A stretch of DNA of 64,000 nt from Collybia mongolica (Eukaryota; Basidiomycota; Agaricomycetes; Agaricales; Clitocybaceae). Every line of letters starts with the position of its first letter. Position 1 is the stretch's first letter. Where the stretch lies: the NCBI GenBank assembly GCA_013420905.1, contig JAAXNY010000004.1, positions 1,240,001 through 1,304,000 of the forward strand, read 5' to 3'. The notes beneath the pieces were generated by a model. The model did not search any database and had not been told where the DNA came from. It worked only from the letters and a program-made list of their open reading frames with translations. The position numbers and the translations under genes are program-made. This document shows, one piece after another, positions 1-12,350 of the stretch.

Positions 1-1
1 C

Positions 2-447
2 CATACATCCATGTATAGATTGGTCTTCGGGACCCCTGCGCTTCGTGTAGACCTTGTGGATTCGAACTTTCAACCGGAAGCATCACTTGTCAACCGCGCA
101 GAACATCGGGGACCCAAATTCACCTTCCCCGAAGCACATGAAGGGGGGTCTTTCGCGCAAGTACAGACCCTGGGCCCATTGTTTGAGTTTGATTTCGTCA
201 GCCGCAACAACGAGGTGCGTTAGGAGCTTGTATTGTTCAATTTTCATTAACTGTGGGAACCGACAAGAACCCCGATGATAATGGATATACCAGCTATCCG
301 TTTGAGGTACTAGCTTTTGCGAATGGCACACTGGTTCCCAATGGATCATATAAGTTCTTCATGCGGGCACTGAGGGTTACTGGAGATCCTGAGCAGAATG
401 CCGATTACGAGAGTTGGCTCAGTCCTGTTATTGGAGTAGCGACCTAA
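2..447 (+). CDS. Subtilisin-like serine protease, C-terminal fragment
   Basis: This is the 3' end of a secreted fungal subtilase; the catalytic domain lies off the left edge. Two exons are visible, 2-214 and 268-447, joined in phase 0 across a 53-nt GT-AG intron. The peptide has the beta-sandwich tail seen after the S8 domain in fungal minor extracellular (Vpr-like) proteases: a segment reading FGTPALRVDLV near the left edge and, near the end, an NGSYKFFMRALRVTG then YESWLSP signature. The ATG at 11 looks internal, because in-frame codons continue upstream of it. The family is secreted and digests protein outside the cell. The call rests on the tail only, so subfamily and integrity cannot be judged. 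Confidence 0.75.
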
Positions 448-763
448 TCCAACAACGGACACATTAGATGATGAACATGGCAAGTCGCGTCGTGCGAGGG
501 TTCGGTGTCGCAAGGTACTGCGTCAGGAGTGTTTGCAGCTGACTCACGCTTCGGATGGCGAAAAGTCCGCTCCATAGGTAGTTTGTGGTGTTATGTTTTC
601 AAAAATAGGAGATTGCACGCGGAGAAGGGGTTCGTGGGACGAGCTAAAACATACAGTAGAGAAATACGACAAATTACATAACAGATTAAGGGGGAGTCGA
701 ATTTCAGATTGCCTGTTTAAAGCTGAATAGGTTACTATTCGTGTTTATGGATGGGATACCGGC
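448..763. other. Intergenic, subtilase to MDM35
   Basis: Convergent 3' ends face each other here (subtilase on plus, MDM35 on minus). No open frame with coding character and no repeat or RNA gene was recognised. Confidence 0.5.
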
Positions 764-1139
764 CTATGATGAGGGGGAGTTCTCCGAGGGCGGCGACGGG
801 GGTGGAGGTGGCTCCGTTAGAGGGTTCTCATCTCTGGCTTGCTGCAAGAGATTATCAAGCCCCTTCTCCTTCACTGCTTTCTATAGGTGACCGCGTTATC
901 TCTGCTGACGTGACTGTCCGCAAAACAGGGCACACCTGAACACACTCTCGGTAGCTCTTCCATACCTTCCCGCACTTTTGCTGAAATTCGTCGGCCTTCT
1001 GTTTTGAATAAGTTGCGCGTTGCTCTGATGATGCTGAAGCCGCAACAGCTGGCTCGAGGTATCCTTCAAACCAAGCATTAAAGCAAGAGTCATATTCGAG
1101 TTTGAGTGGTGTACATTCCGGGGAGAGACTGTGAGCCAT
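764..1139 (-). CDS. MDM35: Mitochondrial distribution and morphology protein 35 (TRIAP1 family)
   Basis: A small twin-CX9C protein of the mitochondrial intermembrane space. In yeast Mdm35 partners Ups1/Ups2 and supports phospholipid transfer between the mitochondrial membranes. Exons are 936-1139 and 764-880 on the minus strand, phase 0, 106 residues. The start codon at 1139 begins MAHSLSPECTPLKLEYDSCF. Four cysteines form two CX9C pairs: C9/C19 and then a pair in QQKCGKVWKSYREC. After the intron the reading continues as KAVKEKGL, the usual family sequence, which fixes the splice. The C-terminus is a short proline/serine tail. Family identity is strong. Confidence 0.9.
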
Positions 1140-1549
1140 GGTTGTTTCCTCTAGTAAGATGCACGCGACCCGGAACTGCCGAACTCTGAACTCCGCTGAT
1201 GGAGGAGCCAAATTAGTTCATGTGCTGCGCTTGCCTCGAATACACTATCATTTGTTTTACACTTGGTCGTTATTTCGACTCTGCATCATGTTCGAGCTGT
1301 CATGCCATCCTTTGGTATCATAAATTTGTTAGAAAATTTTCAGAGGTTACCAGACTCAAGGTAGTCTTACATCCGACTAATAACGGCCTGGTTTACTTTT
1401 CATGATCAAGTTGGACGACTATCATACATCGATGCATGCCTGTTGGGATAATCGGTGTGGTCAACGAGAGGAGTCGCCCAGGTCCAGACCAGCCATCCAT
1501 CAAATTCTATACGTCAAAACATCCAAAAATTAAGATAAAAGGCGTGTGA
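1140..1549. other. Intergenic, upstream of MDM35
   Basis: Contains the MDM35 promoter and the 3' flank of the mevalonate decarboxylase gene. AT-rich, no coding signal seen. Confidence 0.45.
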
Positions 1550-2908
1550 TCAAGCCGCTAGCGTCTTCGGTAAACCGTTAGTTCCCAGCAGCCCCTCCTC
1601 ATCTCCAAGCCTTCTTGGTCCGTCACCGACTTTGGTATGTATCAAGCTTTTCACAGCGCCAACTTCGAATCGCTTTGCTACTGCCTCGTTAAATCCGTCG
1701 ACAACCTTTCCCTCCCCATTGGCAATGTCTTCTCCACCAAACAGCCCGAAAACATCTTTGAATGATGCTTTCTGTTGAGGGAAATACTTCGCAATCATTT
1801 CCACGATCTCCTTGATGTTCTCTTTGAGCGTGTAGATCACGGCATTCGGACCCGCATCGTATGTATACGCTGCTTTGCGGCCTTGTCCCTTCTCCATGGA
1901 TAAACGGTTGTATTCTACCACTAGCGCAATGATGGCGCGGCTGACATCGTTCATGTAGAAGATGGGGGGCTCCGTGTCAAGCGCAACAGCATGGAATTGG
2001 TTAGAGTCTGCCATGGTGATCTTGGCGAACGTGTCAAAGTCCTTACGAAGGATGGCGGCCTTAATTTCTTCCATCCGGGCAGGGACGACATTCTTGATGC
2101 GGTGCTGAAGTAATGGCGAGGTCTCGACGGTGCGCTGCATACCGCTAGTGGACGATGTGCCCTTCTTGTCATCAGAGACGACGCAGATCAAGGCGTGCAT
2201 GTCAGGCCAATGGGTCTGAGGGGCAATCTCTATGGCGAACGAATCAGTACCTGTGGGGAGCTGGCCTTGCTCCCAGGCAACGAAACCGCCGAAAAGTGAA
2301 CGACACGCAGACCCGGAACCCTGGCGCGCGATGAGAGAAAGTGCGGATGGAGAGACAGGGAGCTCGTAGAGCTGAGCTAGAGAGGAGACAAGCGCTGCGA
2401 AGCCGGAAGCAGATGAAGCGAGCCCGGCGGCAGTGGGGAAATTGTTGTAGGATGCGATGTGCACGGGGAATGTCGAAAGCTAGGGGTAGATGGTAAGTTT
2501 CTACTCTGTTTTACTCTTGCGGTGATTTTACCGGATTAAGAGTGAAGATTCACGGACCTTGGGTGCGTTGGGCTGTTTATCCTCGACTTCCTCTTTTCGG
2601 AGACGCTTCATTTCGACAATGCAAGTGGCCATACGGCCCCCGGCTTTGATGTCCTCTTCTTTACCGTTCAGCCATAACCTGTCCCGTTCAAATGATGGGT
2701 CAGCGCGTGAGGTTGTGGTTGATCGCAGATGATCCTGGTCTAGAGTAACTGAAAGCGAAGAGTTGGTGGGTAAGATGAGCTTAGTGTCACGCTTGCCCCA
2801 GTATCTTGGTATAGATGTTAGGATTGTTTGAGAAGGGAAAAAATAGAGAGCTCACTTTATGCAGGCAATATTGACGGGGGCAGATGCTGTTGCTTGATAT
2901 ACGGCCAT
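1550..2908 (-). CDS. MVD1: Diphosphomevalonate decarboxylase
   Basis: Catalyses ATP-dependent decarboxylation of mevalonate 5-diphosphate to isopentenyl diphosphate, the last step of the mevalonate pathway toward sterols (yeast MVD1/ERG19). Three exons on the minus strand: 2856-2908, 2558-2804 and 1550-2479, giving about 409 residues, close to family length. The splice sites are fixed by family motifs: CIKYWGKRD spans the first intron, and the GHMP-kinase phosphate loop NNFPTAAGLASSASG lies at about residues 112-126 just after the second. The catalytic aspartate sits in TYDAGPN. No motif is missing and no stop interrupts the frame. It is divergently paired with CCR4 across about 620 bp. Confidence 0.95.
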
Positions 2909-3529
2909 GGTGGTTCGGGTTCAAGATGGGTTGGGATAAAGATCTGTTGAATGATACGATTCACGAGAAATTCGTGATTATCGGACGTTGAGGGCTGAGA
3001 CATACTCTCGAGCTCGGTTTCAGACAAGAATATAGATTCAATATTAGTATCAAACTTGGCCTAAAGATGGCCCACTGTTTGCCCAAAATGAGATGGTAGT
3101 ACAAGATCGTCCTCAGGCTTTGTCTGGTGAATCTCAAATAATAAACTTTAGTTTTTCTGCTAAGCGATATCGGCACGTGGAACCTGAGCCAGATTTCCCA
3201 CGATAGCTCGCGGACGCGAGTTCAGCTTTGTTTCTAGTGGAGCCAACGTCGAGCCACACAGCGAGCTGACGATTCACCCCAGCGACCATTTCTATCCTTC
3301 AGCGGAATCAGAAACAGCTACATAGGAGTTATCTGGTACTTCTGTGCGAGTTTGTTGAAGCGTTTTGTCGCCAGTAACACCACTGAAGGACCTTGACCCA
3401 TAGCGGACTCGCCACCAGACCCAGCAAACAGTTCGACGCCAAGCGGGACCAGATATCAACGCAGAGGGGCGTCGAGCCCACAAAATATACAGGGCGAACA
3501 AACTAAGAACAGTGGTGTCCGCGGATGCG
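2909..3529. other. Shared upstream region of MVD1 and CCR4
   Basis: A 621-bp divergent intergenic region holding both promoters. No canonical TATA was obvious. Short open frames here lack coding character. Confidence 0.4.
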
Positions 3530-5998
3530 ATGTACTATCCCCAGCAATCACCGGGAATAGTAAACAAACTAGCCAACCATCATGACCAGTCGTCCTGGCC
3601 GCGTCCACACCATCCAGTCCTAGGCCCCCCGGGCTCACAACCCAATGTTGGGCCACCGCCCCAGTCGCCTGGGTATGCCATTTACACCAATGGCAATGTC
3701 AATCCAATGCAACACCATCCACACCACGCACACCCCCTTCCACCCATGCAACATCACCATCACCAGAACTCGCTCACCCACTACCCTTCCCCACCGAATG
3801 GTCACTCGATGCAACAGCATGCCATCACGCAAGGCTCACCAGCAAGTGCCGGCAGTCAGATCATATCGCCTCACTGGCAGCAGCAGCTCCTGAAATGCGA
3901 GGTACGTCCTATACATCCACAATCTGATGTAATTGCTCTTACTGTCATCTTTACAGATGATTCGGTCGTCACGGTCACCGCACCACCGGGCTCGAGCGAG
4001 TGCGATGGCTTCACGGACTATTACTAAGTCCGCCATCCCCATAACGAATCCCAATCTCGTTAAACCACCGCCGGAGACTGTGGCGTCTCCTTCAAGCTCT
4101 GAGACTTCCCAACCTTCTCCGACCAGCAACCACCCCTCTTCAACAGTAGCGCCGGTGGCCGAAGCACCGCGGCCAACTACTATCCGGCCTCCAGAGAACA
4201 CGTGGAATTCGCTGGATATGGGAGGTGTCAATATCAAGAATATCCCTGCTACCTCCGGGCTTTTCTCATTTAAATTCCTCATAAACCTCTATCTTAACCA
4301 CAACGCGCTCACATGTATCCCGCCGGAGATCTCCAAGTTGCGTCACCTCGAACTGCTGGACCTTTCGGGGAACAACCTTACGACACTTGCGCCAGAACTG
4401 GGCATGTTGACGCAACTCAAAGAGTTGTACCTGTTCGACAACCACATCACGACCATCCCATCGGAGCTCGGAAGTCTACATCAGCTACAAACGTTAGGAG
4501 TGGAAGGCAACCCCCTAGATGCTACACAGAAAGGGATCGTACAGAAAGAAGGAACACCCGCCCTTGTGTCTTATCTGCGCGACTCATGTCCGGTTCCCCC
4601 TCCTCCCCCTCAGCGGATCTGGAAAGACCTCTTAACACAGCCAGAGCGAGAGCTTCTATCAAGTGACCCAAATACAGAGACGTTCAGCGTGCTCTGCTAT
4701 AATATTCTCTGTGAGAAGTATGCGACAGAGCGTCTGTACGGCTACACACCAGCCTGGGCGCTTTCGTGGGATTACCGGAAAGAACTAATACTGACAGAAA
4801 TAATGAACTACGATGCAGACTTCCTATGTCTGCAAGAAGTGGACATTGCGCAGTATGAGGACTACTTTTTGCAACATCTTTCTGGTCAAGACTATGAAGG
4901 CGTTTATTGGCCAAAATCGAGGTATAAGACGATGAACGATACGGATCGAAGACAGGTAGATGGGTGTGCGACTTTCTACAAAGCATCCAAGTGGGTTCTT
5001 GTTTTCTTTCTCCTATTTACCATTCTTTCTCGCCCAGCGGTTCCCCATTTTTTTCTATGGTTTTTAATGGTCGGTGGCGGAACTGACGGGACTAATTGGA
5101 TAATTCGTCAGGTACCAACTTGTCGAGAAGAAGCTCATCGAATTCAGCGCTGTCGCCATGCAGCGGCAAGACTTCAAGAAGACTGACGACATGTTTAACC
5201 GCGTGCTCGGCAAGGACCAAATTGCCGTTGTGTGTCTCATGGAGGACAAACGCACCGGAACGCGATTTATTATTGCCAACGCCCATATTTACTGGGACCC
5301 AGCTTACCGAGATGTCAAGCTCGTCCAAGTCGCGCTACTCGTAGACGAAATCGAGAAGATTGCTAATAACTTCGCGAAGTACCCGCCACCTGCACCGCCC
5401 ACGCCAAGTCAATCTAGCGCGTCGACAGCGGACGACTCTGATTCGAGTACAGGAGAACCCTCGAGCTCCACCCAGCCACCTTCGACGAGACCTCCGCCTG
5501 TCTACACGGACGGGTACAAGATCCCATTGATCATTTGTGGTGACTTCAATTCCGTCCCGTCTTCGGGGGTTTACGAATTCCTGTCTAATGGGACCCTCCC
5601 TGCGAACCACCCTGATTTCCTATCACATACCTACGGACGGTATACGTCGGATGGGCTAAGACACCGTTTGGGGTTGAAGAGCGCGTACGCAGCGCCTGGT
5701 GCTACAGAGCTCCCGCTAACGAACTACACACCGAGCTTCCAGGGGGTCATTGATCATATCTGGTATTCGGGGGCCAATTTGGGAGTCAACGCGGTACTGG
5801 GGCAGGTGGATTCGACGTATCTGGAGAAAGTGGTCGGGTTCCCGAATGCACATTTCCCCTCGGAGTACGTGATGCACTGTTCCTTTTCTTCGGTGTACTT
5901 ATCACTTTCTCTATTGTAGTCACGTATGCATCATCAGCGAATTTCGAGTGAAGCCGCCACGAGATAATACGCCTCGACCACCGCCTGTGTTTTCATAA
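3530..5998 (+). CDS. CCR4: CCR4-type poly(A) deadenylase
   Basis: Catalytic subunit of the CCR4-NOT complex, which shortens mRNA poly(A) tails in the cytoplasm. Four exons (3530-3901, 3957-4990, 5112-5864, 5920-5998) encode about 745 residues. The start is the first true ATG, MYYPQQSPG; the frame extends upstream only through GTG codons. Order: a proline/histidine/glutamine-rich N-terminus, a run of leucine-rich repeats (for example YLNHNALTCIPPEISKLRHL) that contacts the NOT scaffold in the family, then an exonuclease-endonuclease-phosphatase domain with CYNILCEKYAT, the metal-binding glutamate in LCLQEVD, GDFNSVPSSGVYEFL, and the catalytic IDHIWYS. A proline/serine linker interrupts the nuclease domain. 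The second intron (121 nt) is longer than most here. Confidence 0.95.
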
Positions 5999-6695
5999 AT
6001 CCATTCTTGGGTGTATGAGACGTTTCTTCTTTTCTCGCTGTGAACATTGGTCCATATCTTCTATACTTCCTTCCACAGTTTTAGTCTTCCCAATTGTCAA
6101 TCTACGTACGTACAATCCATACTTACATTTGTCCTATCCCCTGCTATACGCTGGAGAAAACGCGCGCATCATCGGTTTACTACACTGGTCGACAACCCTC
6201 AACCTACCCTCCCGCCCTTTGTCAATCTCCTTTTTTGGTGTCTTCTTTTTGTCGCATTAATAAATACACTTTTTTTTCTCCCTTCTTATTCCTTCACGTT
6301 TTTCTTTTTATCCCTTTTCCTATTCACTGTAGCTCTTCAACCTTTTCCCTTACTTATCAATTGCTCTCAATCCTCGTGTCCTGTGTGTCATATCCCGATT
6401 TAGCATCCATTTCACTCACTCATTCTAGTTTGTGTAGCATTTGTGCGTTGTATGGCTCCCGTCTCGTCTCCTAGTTTTGATAGCAAATTATAAACCTCCA
6501 TCCTCTCATCAAGTGTGAACGAGCTTTGATCAACAGTTCCTTGAAGCTGGAATGGCATCAAACCCGGAGCATCAGTAAAATACCTATCAAAGGTGAGGTT
6601 TATTCATGCTGATAATAGTTTGCTACGGTCAGGTGTATGGTATTGTGAAATGACCATGCAATCGTAGGGTATAGGGATAGTTCGTTCCGAAGGTA
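5999..6695. other. Convergent 3' flank of CCR4 and GH128
   Basis: About 700 bp between the stop codons of CCR4 (plus) and the GH128 gene (minus). It is T/C-rich on the plus strand with long pyrimidine runs around 6230-6330. No gene recognised. Confidence 0.45.
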
Positions 6696-7887
6696 TCAAA
6701 CAAAAAGTAGAGCAAAGAGGGGAAGTATGAATGTGGCCTGGAAATCTTTCCATTTGTCAGCGGAACTACTGATGGACACACCTCCCCCTCCACCTCCCGG
6801 GGCTTTTGGGCCGTCAGCATTCCCGCTTCCGCTTGTTTGAGGGGGCTCAGATCCAATATATTGCTTTCCAAGGGCATTGATATTCCCTCCGGGGTCCATT
6901 AACGCATCGGCCTATGTTGCAAAGCATGTCAGGTATTTAGACAAGCTGGGAGAGTTGTTGGGTGGCTTACCTGATTTACGCCGGACATATCCTTCATCGC
7001 ACCGAACCACGCATAACGCTCAACGAAATCAGAGTTGTCCATGAAGGTCTGAGTTACGTTGAGGAAAAGGACAACATCGTCCTGAGAGCATTGAGCTTTT
7101 AAATCGTTGAAGTTCTGACATGCCCATTCAGTGACCCAAAGTGGCCTTTGGAATGTTTCGTGGTAGTCCGTCAGATACTCCTTGAACTGCGTTGCGTTTA
7201 CGTCGTAATAGTCTTCCATGTGAGTGAGCTGGGGCCCAAGTGATATAGGAATATAAAAGACATACGCAAGGCGATAAAATCAACAGTGCAGCCCCCTGCA
7301 CACCCGGTCAGAAAATCTTGAAGCCATGTTTTTCCAGACGGTGCACTCGATGGAGCCGGACTACCGAGGCGGATGCCTTGCGATCGTAGAGGTTCTAGAT
7401 ATGTCTTCCACATCTGGGCGCCTTGTTCTGGAGTCAAGTTGGACTGGCCGGGTTCTTGGGGTCTATAGACTCAGGTGAGGGATAATATTCGAAGTAGGGT
7501 GTGTACACACATACTCATTCATTCCCAAGACAGCTTTCACACCACGTTTTGCGATCGTATCGTTGATCATTGAGGAGAACTGGTCAACTGACTTTTGTCC
7601 CCAGAACATGGGTACGAATTCCAAGTCAGAGTCTACCGAGAAGGGAGACCAAGTATAGTACCTTAAGCCCGGTTCATTATACCTCTCGCGCGTTGACCGA
7701 ATACGGATTGCACTTACCAAGAGATCTTGCTAGTCGTTCGATACTGCCCGAGATCAACCCCCTCACCATTTGGCCAAGCCAGTCCAGCTTTCGATGTGTT
7801 TGTGACATCTCTATTTATATGAAAGGAGGGTAGTGCGAATGCATAAGGTATCGTGAAGATCATGATTGCGGTCGTAACGCGAAACAT
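6696..7887 (-). CDS. GH128 (Asl1-like) glucan hydrolase, likely GPI-anchored
   Basis: Predicted endo-beta-1,3-glucanase of family GH128 (Asl1 in fission yeast), acting on fungal wall glucan. Five minus-strand exons (7718-7887, 7515-7661, 7266-7462, 6971-7212, 6696-6911) encode 323 residues. A hydrophobic signal peptide covers the first 20 or so residues. Family motifs are YYTWSPF, GMNEPQEPGQSNL with the acid/base glutamate, VDFIALHYYDV, and WVTEWACQNF with the nucleophile glutamate. After the catalytic domain comes a glycine-rich linker, an SSS stretch and a hydrophobic tail, FILPLFALLFV, typical of a GPI attachment signal. The exon 3/4 join was chosen because it alone restores LHYYDVNAT. Wall remodelling is the likely role. 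Confidence 0.9.
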
Positions 7888-8297
7888 AGAGAGAAAAAGT
7901 CGATGGTCATCTGTTATCGTCTTGAGACTTTATACAACCAGGATTCAGCCAAGGCATACGTCGTCATACGTGTTGTGGAGGAGATTTCCATATGCAAAAG
8001 GCGTTTGGGCTGAACGCCTGGACCTCGGAGTTGGGTATGACGACTTTGGTGGTGGAGTGTCCGACTGGATCCCCATTTGTTGGGGTGAGCTCCTTAATCG
8101 TACTATGAGTTACGTCCCAAGAATATCCGGCTTTGAAATGCCATAGTGTATCTATAGAAGCTAATGAAGAATAACTATGAGTCGAATGAATGGAGACAAG
8201 TCGCAGATGTATTTGTTTGTCTGAAATACACAATATTCGACTAGTCGGCAATATACCTGGACCCTTCTTCTCTCCTTCGTGTTATTTTCATTCCGAA
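7888..8297. other. Divergent promoter region, GH128 and PCD-like gene
   Basis: 410 bp between two divergent start codons. No further coding feature or repeat recognised. Confidence 0.4.
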
Positions 8298-9663
8298 ATG
8301 CACTTACGCGCAGTTGTTGCCTTTCAGACAATACTGCGCCGCACTAACTGCCCGAACTCGATATCTGTCCTCGCGACAGCTTCCAAGAGAACGCGTCCAA
8401 AATTTCGTCTATCGAGGCCGTCCTACTGTACACCTATGGAAAGGGTTGGAGCATCTCCGGGAGACACGCGCTCACTCTCCACCGCCACAATACCAGAAGA
8501 GAAGCAGACCGAAAGTACTATTGGAACAGCTGCACCGTTAGAACCGGAAACAGGACTTTCAAATCTCAAGCCAGAAGAACAAACCGAAAGCGTGCCGTTA
8601 GCGGAGGTAAGCCAACCAGATGACGGACCAATAGATTCACCAATAGTATCTCGAAGTGGGTCGAACAAGTGTTAACTTCAGCCCTACTTAACTTACGGTC
8701 GTTTGTAACATTCAGACATGACACAACTTCCGGACGATATCCCTGAGCCGTCAGATACAGACAGGTACTATGGACCTGTTGACCTGTCATTTAAGTCCAT
8801 TCCCCCATTACCACCCCCTGTTGCTGGCTGGCCTACACCTTGGGCTGAGAAAGCCGACATAGTGCAGTACCTGCTACCACTTTACGGCCGGGGATGGGGA
8901 ATACTCTTCAAACTGAACAGATTAAAAGTACATACCAACGCAAGCAAGGACGATCAACCAAAAGCGAAGCTGCTAGGCCCCTCGCGATCCACTGCTTATC
9001 TTGTTGTCGAGTACGAGTTCGACAACTATCAATCTGCCGCTGATTTCACAATGAGAGTTGCAAGTATTGCAACTACAGAAGACGTGAGTGTGTAACAGAG
9101 GTACCTCATTCTCTATAGTTCACCGACGTCTTCCCTAGCACCACCCCAGGACACTGACCATCATGAACGCCGTCAACCCGACTGTCTCTCTGACAGTACA
9201 CACAGATTCCGCTAAACGTCCAATGTGGGACCAGCCCCTTCGGCGCAAACTTGCTGGGATCACACTACGAGACCTGCGCTTCGCCATTCTCGTAGAAACC
9301 CTCTATAGTGATTCGTATGGCCAAGGCCGGGATCATAAGCGTCTTATCCGTCCACTCGAGCATCGTCCGCAGTGGCCAAAGTTCCTCCGTATACTCCGCA
9401 AAAACTCGCTCGACAAAACACCATCCCCACCTGAGAGTCCAACTCTCTCGCCCAAGTCCAAAAATTCTAAAGCTGAGCGCACATCCCAAGGTGAAGTCGC
9501 AGCGGGGCCAAAGACAGTTTCCGTGTGTAGCACGTGCGGTATGAACCACCCTTCCGAGATCTGCCCCCTAAATCAACCCTTTTCGGTATGCCCGAATTGT
9601 GGTGGCGACCACTGGCTTGTGGACTGTCCTCAACCGCAGGCCGATAAGGCATCAACCATGTAA
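8298..9663 (+). CDS. Pterin-4a-carbinolamine dehydratase-like protein with two C-terminal zinc knuckles
   Basis: Three exons (8298-8655, 8716-9083, 9139-9663) give 416 residues. The first 70 or so residues are basic and hydroxylated, like a mitochondrial presequence. An acidic, low-complexity segment follows. The central part, about residues 155-300, resembles the pterin carbinolamine dehydratase fold: EYEFDNYQSAADFTMRVASIA, then EDHHPR made across the second intron, a later histidine in SLTVHT, and GITLRDLRFAI. The C-terminus has two CX2CX3HX4C zinc knuckles (CSTCGMNHPSEIC and CPNCGGDHWLVDC). The splice after 8655 rests on phase plus a CTTAAC branch site. Dehydratases recycle biopterin or act as coactivators; whether this one is catalytic is unknown. 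The knuckles suggest nucleic-acid or protein binding. Confidence 0.65.
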
Positions 9664-10107
9664 TCACCTTTAATAGCATCCAAGTTGACAGCCTCGTCAA
9701 CACTCCGATAGAAGACTGCTCATGGGTTAGGATGGGTCATTCAGGTCGTTTCTCCTGATTCCCGAATCAAGGCAGAGGCAATTGATCATTACGATAACCC
9801 ACAATGCCAGGTCCGCATAGGGTCTGTAGATGTCATACAGTCCGGAAAGGGACATCAATGGACATGGTTAATACCTTTATATCCACTCTTTTAAGAAAAC
9901 AGTCCAACTGTAGTGTATGAGACGACATAGTCTCGCCCAGTTGAAGTGAACGCGGACGGATAGAGTAAAAATTATATTTGTATTCTTTAATGCTGTGAGG
10001 GCTACATATACCCTGACATCACTAGCCGTCTACGATACATGCAAATTCTATGTGGTAAACATAACCCCTCCATAAAATAGTCCAAGGTTTTAAACAACGA
10101 AGACTCA
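9664..10107. other. Convergent 3' region
   Basis: Lies between the stop codons of the PCD-like gene and the MFS gene. AT-rich, no coding signal. Confidence 0.4.
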
Positions 10108-12350
10108 TTAAAGCCCATTAGCATTCTCCCGATAATATTGAAGTTCAGTGAATTTCAGGCGTTCCCGTTCTTCCTCCTCTAATTGAGCAAGCTCTTTGGC
10201 GTACCGTGACCGATTCCGGATCTGAGGGCCGAACTTGTAGAACAAGAAAGGGAAGATACCCATGATGGTGGCAAGAATGCCAAGAATTGTACCGGCCCAT
10301 GCATATCCCACTATTGCAAAATGCGGGGTTAGCGATGAAGGTTATGCGAGATACTTTAAAGCTCACCATTTTCATAGAATTGTACACTTACCAGGCAGAG
10401 AATTCCACAGATATTCTCTAATCGAGGATCAGTAGATTTTCAAGCATCCACGACAAAACAGACGGCGTACCTCGTGCAAAACTCTGGCCAGTTACGGCAC
10501 TGCTAGCCATCAATCCATAGCTTTCAACCGTGAAGTCCGAGACGGCCAAGAAAACTAAAATAATATAATGATTAGATATGCCCATGGAAGGACGGTAGGA
10601 CGGCCAACATACTGATGTGTCCTGATATTGCGAAACCGACCAGAGCGCCCAAAGAAGCATACATGTTGATAGCTGGCCGGCCCGTCCATGCGAACCAGAA
10701 CATGGAGATTGGGAATAAGACAGCCGCTACATGGTATTATTAAGGGTGTAAAGAAAAAAGAGGGGGAACGTACCCAGGAACGCCCAGAGAAGTTTGTGTT
10801 CAGGAACGTCCGTCCCTCCCTCCACTTTCTCTCGCCACAAGGTCGCCTTGCGTTGAAAGTAGAAAAGTGGAATTGCCAGGGTGAATCCGAGCTGAAGTGC
10901 GAAGAACGTTAGCTCGACCTCAGGGTCTTCTAAACCATATTGGTTGTATATCAACGGAATTGCTTCTACGCCGAGATACTATCGGAACATGTCAGAGCCT
11001 TGCTTGATTTTTGGGCTGCAGCACTTACGATGATACCGTAGTTGAGCCCGTCATACATGGCGAAACAGTAGACTATAGGTTCGGTACACAGCATCACTTT
11101 TAAAAATCTTAGTAAACTGGTCACCAGACCCTTTTTAGGTACATACCGGCAGGCCTAAGGACTGTCTCCTGGATGATCCGCCTTGCCGAGCGACGCCCCA
11201 GCTTTTCGTGGAGGGCCCACGCACCAGAGTTCCCAGCGACCCTCGCTTTCTGTGCCCTTGCCGCAAGAATGACACCACCACGCGTTTCGGGAACCAGTAG
11301 AACATAAGGTAGGAGGAGGATAACACCTCCAATTCCCCAGATCCCGTAAACCCAACGCCAAGATAGCGCATGGTTAATATAAGCACCACTACGATGAGGT
11401 GAGGGTTCAATGCGATGTTGTGAGTAGTCATACGTACATGACAGGGCCCCTGAAACGATATGAGTGAGAATCGAGATTGAAATGATACTCAATAACTCAC
11501 AGGACAATAAATTCAGCAGAATAGGCCCAAGCATTCATTGCCCACAGCCTATCAGCGAAAATGGCATCAGTGTAGTGACGTCATTGAATCTAAAGAGCAC
11601 TTGCCCGACGAGCTCATCTCCTTTCCACATATCTGGGATATTTGCTACACTATTGATGATGGGGGACCCCGCAAGTCCACATATGGTACTAGGAAGGGGG
11701 TCTAACTTTCGTTATATATATAGACAGGGGTATGGACATACCGAGATATCACGATAGTTGCAAAGTTCTTTGCCAAAGCACAAGGAATTTGGAATATGTC
11801 TGTTCAGAAAATTTGGATAGGATATCATAGTAGACGGATGGGGGGTGAAGACTCGCAAAGAATGAGTAGGCACGCTGTGAGGACTTTCTTGCGACCGAAA
11901 TCCTAAGGAGCATCGTGTGAAGGTGCGAATGCCCATAATGAAGAAGCTACTTACCTCCGCCAGTGGTGTCAATATTAAAGGTCCAATCGCAGTGCCAAAC
12001 AGAAAGACAGCCACAGGAAGACGACTCTGAATGGAGCTGACGCCAAACTCCTCAACCATGTTTCGGGATATCGGTGCAGCAGCGCTTGAGCACATCACAA
12101 CCCACGCCGTTTGCAAACACCTAAACGGTGAGAGTCAGTATAATAAGCACACTGATAGACTTGAAAGATGTACAGAAGTCCGCATATCATGGTCTTTTTC
12201 CAAGCTGGAAAGTTGAATGGGTTCTCTGGGTCATTGTGCTACAAAGATATTTCAGTGATGGGAACCGAGTCAATCAAGGCAAATTTAGCTTACATCCCAA
12301 TGAATGAGCTCGGAGTCGAGATCTGCAACAGTGTCTTTTTGACGTGTCAT
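10108..12350 (-). CDS. Major facilitator superfamily transporter (DHA1 drug:H+ antiporter type)
   Basis: A plasma-membrane-type antiporter of 499 residues, about 12 membrane segments. Fifteen minus-strand exons: 12294-12350, 12153-12238, 11955-12120, 11857-11902, 11742-11799, 11605-11688, 11501-11548, 11438-11449, 11147-11388, 11029-11072, 10774-10978, 10613-10726, 10471-10554, 10367-10417, 10108-10310. MFS motif A appears as AEDFGRKK, and the antiporter motif C region as GPVIGAYINHALSWRWVYG. The tail FYKFGPQIRNRSRYA matches polyamine/cycloheximide-type transporters. Two joins need GC-AG introns (donors at 11856 and 11604), and one exon is only 12 nt. With these the frame is fully open. Substrate cannot be told from sequence. 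Confidence 0.88.

Noticed and set aside
11853..11902. Apparent frameshift in the MFS transporter between GRKKVLTACLLIL and the next exon
   Set aside because: A GC donor (GCGAGT at 11856) gives ILYIFQIPCALAKN in perfect frame; no lesion is needed.
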